NCBI RefSeq assembly: GCF_900111175.1
Contig: NZ_FOGI01000004.1
Span: 434,001-498,000 of the forward strand
DNA from: Actinokineospora terrae
GTDB taxonomy: Bacteria > Actinomycetota > Actinomycetes > Mycobacteriales > Pseudonocardiaceae
DNA length: 64,000 nucleotides
Direction: 5' to 3'
Positions within the stretch are counted from its first letter, which is position 1; every line of letters starts with the position of its first letter. The position numbers and the translations under genes were made by a program. The notes beneath the pieces were generated by a model. That model ran no database searches. It had not been told where the DNA came from and saw only the letters and a program-made list of their open reading frames with translations. Below are positions 59,772 through 64,000 of this stretch, in pieces.

Positions 59772-60206
59772 GTGCAGACCGACGACGACCCGCGTCCCGC
59801 CCACGGCGCCGTGTGGGAGGTGCCCACCGGCGACCGCCCGGAGAGCCTCACCTACGCCCCCGACCTCGACGGCGACGCCGATCCCGGCGAGATCGTCTGG
59901 GCCTGGGTCCCGTACGAGGACGACCCGGGGCGCGGCAAGGACCGCCCCCTGCTGGTGGTCGGCCGCACCGGCTCCGACCTGCGGGCGCTGATGCTGACCA
60001 GCAGGCCGCCGCGGCACCCGGGCGACCCCGACTGGCTCGAACTGGGCACCGGCGGCTGGGACCGCGACGGCCGGGTCTCCTACCTCCGCCTCGACCGGCT
60101 CTTCGGCCTGGGCGAGCACGACCTGCGCCGCGAGGGCTCCGTCCTCGAATCCGACCGCTTCGACCTGGTCGCCGACACCCTCCGCACCCGGTTCGGCTGG
60201 AGCTAG
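59772..60206 (+). CDS. PemK/MazF-like fold protein without visible antitoxin
   Basis: The 144-residue product has the PemK-like core GEIVWAWVPYEDDPGRGKDRPLLVVGR, followed by LMLTSRPPRHPGDPDWLELG and a C-terminal RLDRLFGL helix. This branch is widespread in actinomycetes as a stand-alone gene. No small antitoxin gene is adjacent, so a toxin role is not assumed. The GTG at 59772 is chosen. The 132 bases downstream contain the SPFH promoter region. Confidence 0.68.
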   Translation: MQTDDDPRPAHGAVWEVPTGDRPESLTYAPDLDGDADPGEIVWAWVPYEDDPGRGKDRPLLVVGRTGSDLRALMLTSRPPRHPGDPDWLELGTGGWDRDGRVSYLRLDRLFGLGEHDLRREGSVLESDRFDLVADTLRTRFGWS

Positions 60207-60292
60207 CCAGTCCCACCCCCGCCCCGGCGCGTGATCGACAGCGCCGGGCCAGAGGTATGCCTCCGGCTCGACGTGCTGGCGTTCTCCGCGGA

Positions 60293-60308
60293 AAAGTGAT
60301 ATCACTTT
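60293..60308. promoter_or_regulatory. Perfect 16-bp palindrome before the SPFH operon
   Basis: AAAGTGATATCACTTT is a perfect palindrome 31 bases before the GTG of the SPFH gene and stands out in this GC-rich sequence. It is an operator candidate, perhaps for the ribbon-helix-helix protein encoded in the same operon or for a GntR-type regulator. A GCTAG/CTAGC inverted repeat follows at 60309-60325. Confidence 0.7.
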
Positions 60309-60338
60309 GCTAGAGCTGAGCTAGCCCCTGGAGGACCT

Positions 60339-61289
60339 GTGAACAGCACGATCGAGGACTTCGACCGACCGTTGTTGCCCGCGCCGCACGTGCGGGAGAA
60401 GCCCGCGTTCGGCGCGGCGGGGTTGCCGATCGCCGCGGGGGCGCTGGTGATCGCGCTCGGCGGACTCGCCCTGGTCGGGGTGGGGGTGGTGGCACTGGGC
60501 GGTGAGATCGAGCTGAGCACCGGTGCCGCCGTGGCCGCGCTGGTGTTCGGGGCGTTGATCACGGTGGCGGCCGTGGTCACCACGGGCGGGCTGACGATGG
60601 TCGCGCCCGGGGAGGCCAGGGTCGTGCAGTTCCTGGGGCGCTACACGGGGACCGTGCGGCTCGACGGGCTGCGGTGGGTCAACCCGTTCACCACGCGGCG
60701 CAAGGTGTCCACCCGGATCCGCAACCACGAGACCGCGGTGATGAAGGTCAACGACGCCGACGGCAGCCCGATCGAGATCGCCGCGGTCGTGGTGTGGCAG
60801 GTGCAGGACACCGCGCGGGCGGTGTTCGAGGTGGACGACTTCATCGCCTTCGTCGCGATCCAGACCGAGACCGCGGTCCGGCACATCGCCACCACCTACC
60901 CGTACGACGCGCACGACGACGAGCCCGGCCTGTCGCTGCGCGACAACGCCGACGAGATCACCCAGCGGCTCTCGGCGGAGATCGCGGCCAGGGTGGAGGC
61001 GGCCGGGGTCGGCGTCATCGAGTCGCGGATCACCCACCTGGCTTACGCGCCGGAGATCGCGGGCGCCATGCTGCGCAGGCAGCAGGCAGGCGCGGTGGTC
61101 GCGGCCCGCAAGCGGATCGTGGAGGGGGCGGTGGGGATGGTGGAGCTGGCGCTCGACCGGCTCGCCGCGCGCGAGGTGGTCGACCTGGACGAGGAGCGCA
61201 AGGCGGCGATGGTGAGCAACCTGCTGGTGGTGCTGTGCAGCGACCACGAGGCGCACCCGGTGGTCAACGCGGGCTCGCTCTACCACTGA
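60339..61289 (+). CDS. SPFH (band 7) domain membrane protein
   Basis: The 316-residue protein has two N-terminal helices ([21 protein letters not shown] and [21 protein letters not shown]). An SPFH domain follows: [27 protein letters not shown], a [19 protein letters not shown] block and a helical [26 protein letters not shown] proteins form large membrane rings that organise membrane microdomains. The GTG has a GGAGG site. Its stop overlaps the start of the ribbon-helix-helix gene (TGATG). A perfect palindrome lies just upstream. Confidence 0.9.
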   Translation: MNSTIEDFDRPLLPAPHVREKPAFGAAGLPIAAGALVIALGGLALVGVGVVALGGEIELSTGAAVAALVFGALITVAAVVTTGGLTMVAPGEARVVQFLGRYTGTVRLDGLRWVNPFTTRRKVSTRIRNHETAVMKVNDADGSPIEIAAVVVWQVQDTARAVFEVDDFIAFVAIQTETAVRHIATTYPYDAHDDEPGLSLRDNADEITQRLSAEIAARVEAAGVGVIESRITHLAYAPEIAGAMLRRQQAGAVVAARKRIVEGAVGMVELALDRLAAREVVDLDEERKAAMVSNLLVVLCSDHEAHPVVNAGSLYH

Positions 61290-61507
61290 TGGCCGAACGC
61301 AAGAAGGTCCTCCTGCGGCTGGACCCCGCCGTGCACGACGCGGTGGCCCGGTGGGCGAACGACGAGCTGCGCAGCACCAACGCGCAGATCGAGTTCATGC
61401 TCCGCCGCGCCCTCGCCGAGGCCGGGCGGTTGCCGGACGCCGCGGGAGGCCTGCCCAGGCGGGGGCGGCCACCCAAGGCCCCCGACGCGGACGAGCCGCA
61501 GGGGTGA
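61289..61507 (+). CDS. Ribbon-helix-helix (Arc-like) protein paired with SPFH gene
   Basis: The 72-residue protein begins KKVLLRLDPAVHDAVARWANDELRSTNAQIEFMLRRAL, the strand-helix-helix pattern of Arc/MetJ repressors. It ends with a basic, Pro-rich tail (RRGRPPKAPDADEPQG), in which RGRPPK resembles an AT-hook. The ATG overlaps the SPFH stop by one base, so production is coupled. It may regulate its own operon via the palindrome upstream or attach DNA or a partner to the SPFH scaffold. No toxin gene is present. Confidence 0.8.
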   Translation: MAERKKVLLRLDPAVHDAVARWANDELRSTNAQIEFMLRRALAEAGRLPDAAGGLPRRGRPPKAPDADEPQG

Positions 61508-61638
61508 CTGTTAACCTGGCTCGTCGCGCCGTGCGGCACTCCGCCATGGAGGAGACCTGCCCCGGCAGGGCCACCCCGATCGCTCACCGCGGTCGACCAG
61601 CGGCGCGCGATCCGGACTAGACCTCGAGGAGCACCACT

Positions 61639-61902
61639 ATGGCGAACATCAAGTCCCAGCTGAAGCGGATCAAGACGAACGAGAAGGCGCGGCTGCGCAA
61701 CAAGTCCGTCAAGTCCTCGGTCAAGACCGCGATCCGCAAGTTCCGCGAGGCCGCCGAGGCCGGTGACCAGGCCAAGGCCCAGGAGCTGCTCGCCGTCGCC
61801 AGCCGCAAGCTGGACAAGGCCGCCGGCAAGGGCGTCATCCACCCCAACCAGGCCGCCAACAAGAAGTCGGCGATGGCCCAGCGGGTGAACAAGCTCGGCT
61901 GA
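61639..61902 (+). CDS. rpsT: 30S ribosomal protein S20
   Basis: The 87-residue basic, helical protein matches S20 over its full length ([38 protein letters not shown]). It stabilises the 16S rRNA 5' domain. The ATG follows CGAGGAG. A GC-rich hairpin lies just after the stop codon. The preceding 130 bases form a leader region. Confidence 0.98.
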   Translation: MANIKSQLKRIKTNEKARLRNKSVKSSVKTAIRKFREAAEAGDQAKAQELLAVASRKLDKAAGKGVIHPNQAANKKSAMAQRVNKLG

Positions 61903-61916
61903 GCCCAGGCTCACAC

Positions 61917-61948
61917 GCGGCGCCGTCCCCTCCCGGGGGCGGCGCCGC
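61917..61948 (+). terminator. Hairpin after rpsT
   Basis: GCGGCGCCG at 61917 pairs with CGGCGCCGC at 61940-61948, and the inner CCCC/GGGG extend the stem over a TCCC loop. It lies 14 bases after the rpsT stop; no U-tract follows. Confidence 0.6.
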
Positions 61949-61973
61949 TGTCGTATGAGCGAGACTGCTGGAC

Positions 61974-62504
61974 ATGGACCCCAAACCCGCTCCACCGAAT
62001 CCCGCCCACCCGAAACCCACCTCGGCCGCGAGGACCTCGCTGTCGCACATCATGACCGTGGTGGACACCAACCTCCTCGGCACAGTCCACGGTGGAGTCA
62101 TCATGAAGCTGGTCGACGACGTGGCGGGCGCCGTGGCCCAGCGCCACTCCGGCGGCCCGGCGGTGACCGCGGCCATGGACGGCATGACCTTCCTGCACCC
62201 GGTCCGCGTCGGCGACCTGGTGCACGCGCACGCCCAGGTCAACTGGGCGGGCAAGTCCTCCATGGAGGTCGGCGTCCGCGTCCTGGCCGAGCCCTGGGAC
62301 CGCGCCGACGTCCCGCAGACCAAGGTCGCCACCGCCTACCTGGTCTTCGTGGCCGTCAACGAGGACGGCAGCCCCCGCGCCGTACCCCCCGTCACCCCCG
62401 AAACCGAGGAAGACGACCGCCGCCTGCGCGAAGCCGAGATCCGCCGCCAACACCGCCTAGCCCGCCGCGACGAGATCCTCGCCAGCCGAGTCCCCAAGCT
62501 CTGA
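61974..62504 (+). CDS. Acyl-CoA thioesterase, YciA-like hotdog fold
   Basis: The 176-residue protein has the hotdog thioesterase pattern: LSHIMTVVDTNLLGTVHGGVIMKLVDDVAG (acyl-CoA pocket with the conserved HGG), FLHPVRVGDLVHAHAQV and AYLVFVAVNEDGSPRAVP. It should hydrolyse long-chain acyl-CoA. The N-terminus has a 20-residue Pro-rich extension. The C-terminus is Arg-rich. It lies 71 bases after rpsT in the same orientation and converges with holA. Confidence 0.88.
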   Translation: MDPKPAPPNPAHPKPTSAARTSLSHIMTVVDTNLLGTVHGGVIMKLVDDVAGAVAQRHSGGPAVTAAMDGMTFLHPVRVGDLVHAHAQVNWAGKSSMEVGVRVLAEPWDRADVPQTKVATAYLVFVAVNEDGSPRAVPPVTPETEEDDRRLREAEIRRQHRLARRDEILASRVPKL

Positions 62505-62671
62505 CAGCTATCCACAACCCCCCGCACCATCCACAGCCGCCACCGCGCACTTCCACCCACCACCACGCCCCCCATACCCTGGATCTTCGGGGGGTGCTCA
62601 GGACGGGGCATGCCCTACTTGGGCTGTCCACTGCGGACAACGGGGGTGCCGGGGTCTGTTGTGGACGGTGG

Positions 62672-63649
62672 TCAGTCCTGGCGGTGGGCCTCGGCCAGGC
62701 GCAGGACGGCGCGTTCCAGGGCGTAGCCCGCGTCGGCGGCGACGCCCTTCACGTCGGCGTTGACGTCGGCTACGGCGCGCATGGCGGCCGCGAGTCCCGC
62801 CGGTTTCCAGCCGCGGGACTGGGCCAGGGCCTTCTTGACCTTCCAGGCGGGCATGCCGAGTTCACCGGCGAGCTTGAACGGGTCGGCCCGGCCCGCGCCC
62901 GCCACCCTGGCCACGGTGCGGACGGCGTCGGCGAGCGCGTCGGCGACCAGCACGTGCGGGACGCCCAGCTGCATCGCCCAGCGCAGGGCCTCCATGGCGC
63001 CCGCGACGTCCCCGGTGACGGCCTTCTCCGCGACGGCGAAGCCGCTCACGTCGGCGCGGCCCCGGTGGTACCGGCGCACGGCCTCCTCGCTGACGTCCCC
63101 CGCCGCGTCGGCCACCAGCTGGGCCGAGGCCGCCGCCAGCTCGCGCAGGTCGGACCCCACGGAGTCGATCAGCGCGGCGACCGCCCTCGGGTCGGTCTTG
63201 CCCCCGGCGCGGCGGATCTCGTTGCGCACGAAGGCCTCGCGCTCGGCGGCCTTGGTGATCTTGGCGCACTCGGTGACCACGGCGCCGGACTTCTTCATCG
63301 CCGCGACGATGTCCTTGCCCGCCTTGCGCCCGCCGCCGTTGTGCACCACGGCGAGCACGATCCCCTCGGCAGGCGACTTGGTGTAGTTGACCACCAGCGC
63401 GGCGATGTCCTGGGTGGCCTCGTGCGCGGCGTCGAGGACGATCACCCTGCCCTCGGCGAACAGCGACGGGCTGACCATCTCCACCAGCTCCGGGCCTGTG
63501 AGATCAGCCACCTTGAGCCTGGTCAGGTCGGCCGAGGCGTCGGCGAGCCGCGCGGTCTCCAGGATGGCCCGGACGGCGCGTTCGATGAGCAGTTCCTCTT
63601 CTCCCAGCACCAGTTGCAACGGCGGCGGGAGTACCGAGGGCGAGTTCAC
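62672..63649 (-). CDS. holA: DNA polymerase III subunit delta
   Basis: The 325-residue clamp-loader subunit has the delta pattern: LQLVLGEEELLIERAVRAIL, LFAEGRVIVLD, VHNGGGRKAGKDIVAAMKKSG, and in the lid/collar WAMQLGVPHVLVADALADAVR. Unlike gamma/tau it lacks an active P-loop. It opens the sliding clamp. The GTG at 63649 is chosen by homology; the long upstream open frame is without similarity and overlaps the riboswitch region in antisense. It corresponds to Rv2413c. Confidence 0.92.
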   Translation of the reverse strand: MNSPSVLPPPLQLVLGEEELLIERAVRAILETARLADASADLTRLKVADLTGPELVEMVSPSLFAEGRVIVLDAAHEATQDIAALVVNYTKSPAEGIVLAVVHNGGGRKAGKDIVAAMKKSGAVVTECAKITKAAEREAFVRNEIRRAGGKTDPRAVAALIDSVGSDLRELAAASAQLVADAAGDVSEEAVRRYHRGRADVSGFAVAEKAVTGDVAGAMEALRWAMQLGVPHVLVADALADAVRTVARVAGAGRADPFKLAGELGMPAWKVKKALAQSRGWKPAGLAAAMRAVADVNADVKGVAADAGYALERAVLRLAEAHRQD

Positions 63650-63780
63650 GCCCGCGATCCTGCCACGCCCCGCCGACAGGGCCCGCCCTGGCGCGCCACG
63701 ACGACGGGCTGGCCGAGGTGCCGGGCGGTGCCGTACCGTTGCCGTCACGCCCCGGCTCGGCCCGGGCGACAACTGAATAC

Positions 63781-63912
63781 CGCTCATCCAGAGGGGCAGA
63801 GGGAAACGGCCCGATGAAGCCCCGGCAACCGGCGTACGCGTCACTTCCTCATCGCGAGGAGGCGGACGACCACGGTGCCAATTCCGACCCGCAGCCGCGG
63901 GATAGATGAGGA
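63781..63912 (+). promoter_or_regulatory. SAM-I (S-box) riboswitch
   Basis: All core SAM-I elements are present: P1 CTCATC (63783-63788) with GATGAG (63905-63910), the conserved CAGAG and GAGGGAAACGGCCCGATGAAG kink-turn region (63790-63819), CGGCAACC and GGTGCCAATTCC. SAM binding would stabilise P1. The GAGGAG ribosome binding site (63908-63913) overlaps the 3' strand of P1, pointing to translational control of the threonine synthase gene. Confidence 0.93.
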
Positions 63913-63923
63913 GACACCTCGCG

Positions 63924-64000
63924 ATGACCTCTGTCGACGTCCAGACCAGCACCCTCGACCTCGGCCCCGCCCGGGCCCTGTCCTGTCGTGAGTGCGGCCA
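63924..64000 (+). CDS. thrC: Threonine synthase, N-terminal fragment (cut by window edge)
   Basis: The visible 25 residues begin MTSVDVQTSTLDLGPARAL and continue with SCRECG. This N-terminal zinc-ribbon-like start (LGPARAL-CRECG) is typical of actinobacterial threonine synthases, and an S-box riboswitch in front of such a gene fits control of the branch from homoserine to threonine versus methionine. The ATG lies 10 bases after GAGGAG. The identification rests on a short stretch, so another CRECG protein is possible. Confidence 0.7.
   Translation, partial: MTSVDVQTSTLDLGPARALSCRECG

Noticed and set aside
59772..60206. PemK-like gene as part of a toxin-antitoxin system
   Set aside because: No small antitoxin frame precedes or overlaps it, and stand-alone PemK-like genes of this form are common in actinomycetes.
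1..64000. Prophage, transposon, CRISPR array or biosynthetic gene cluster
   Set aside because: No transposase, integrase, phage structural gene, regularly spaced repeat array or large synthase was found; both tRNA genes lack flanking attachment-like duplications.

Overview
The window is a GC-rich, gene-dense chromosomal segment from an actinomycete, most likely a member of the Pseudonocardiaceae or a close relative. The evidence is the strong G/C bias at third codon positions, frequent GTG starts (and one likely TTG start), GGAGG-type ribosome binding sites, and a gene order that I recall as matching the Mycobacterium tuberculosis Rv2343c-Rv2413c block: dnaG, dgt, glyS, smtB-zur, uppS, recO, era, a deaminase-like gene, a CorC-type gene, ybeY, phoH, rsmE, dnaJ, hrcA, hemW, sulfite reductase, cysH, a siroheme chelatase, lepA, rpsT, holA. 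I see no insertion sequence, prophage, CRISPR array or rRNA. The interest lies in regulatory sites and in small insertions within a conserved backbone.

Layout. 1-2642: end of a NarX-type sensor kinase with its response regulator, a secreted BNR/YCF48-like protein and a VOC protein. 2643-5822: an intergenic region with three identical DasR-like palindromes, then cutC, an OsmC-like gene, a Zn-ribbon Nudix hydrolase and a frameshifted CobW-type GTPase gene. 5871-8070: a secreted multidomain GH18 chitinase with a DasR-like site in its promoter. 8356-10997: a VOC protein, tRNA genes (CAU and Asn), a small membrane protein, a trans-aconitate methyltransferase-like gene behind a long palindrome, and a dnaG-linked gene. 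11002-17746: dnaG, an ECF41 sigma factor facing its carboxymuconolactone decarboxylase-like partner, a cytoplasmic serpin, dgt and a SanA/YdcF-like gene. 17932-24139: an unrecognised AbiEi-like gene, glyS, and a zinc group (SmtB-type ArsR, Zur, permease plus His-rich partner). 24314-30578: a YbjN-like gene, uppS, two tandem secreted Ig-like proteins with WxL-like C-termini, recO, a DUF2752 gene and era. 30583-38393: the ribosome/stress core (ferredoxin-like, degenerate deaminase, CorC-like, ybeY, phoH, HIT, rsmE, dnaJ, hrcA, HEAT-like). 38517-48450: hemW, divergent from a complete sulfate assimilation operon headed by a 28-residue leader peptide. 48727-57300: accessory genes, including a copper-type operator with a DUF4396 gene, a secreted RNase with its barstar-like inhibitor, a PhaC-like hydrolase, a nitronate monooxygenase-like enzyme and a Cys/Gly-tailed membrane protein. 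57304-64000: lepA, a VOC gene, a PemK-like gene, an SPFH/ribbon-helix-helix pair behind a perfect palindrome, rpsT, a thioesterase, holA, and a SAM-I riboswitch before the start of threonine synthase.

How the genes work together. The sulfur operon is the most complete pathway: CysDN make APS, an Fe-S type CysH reduces it directly (no cysC is present), a siroheme sulfite reductase makes sulfide, a CbiX-like chelatase can supply siroheme, and an SsuABC-like transporter imports a sulfur compound. Zinc (SmtB, Zur, permease pair), copper (CsoR-like operator with DUF4396) and amino-sugar/chitin control (DasR-like sites) are the other readable regulatory themes. Family names are from recognition of the translated sequences; no database search was run.
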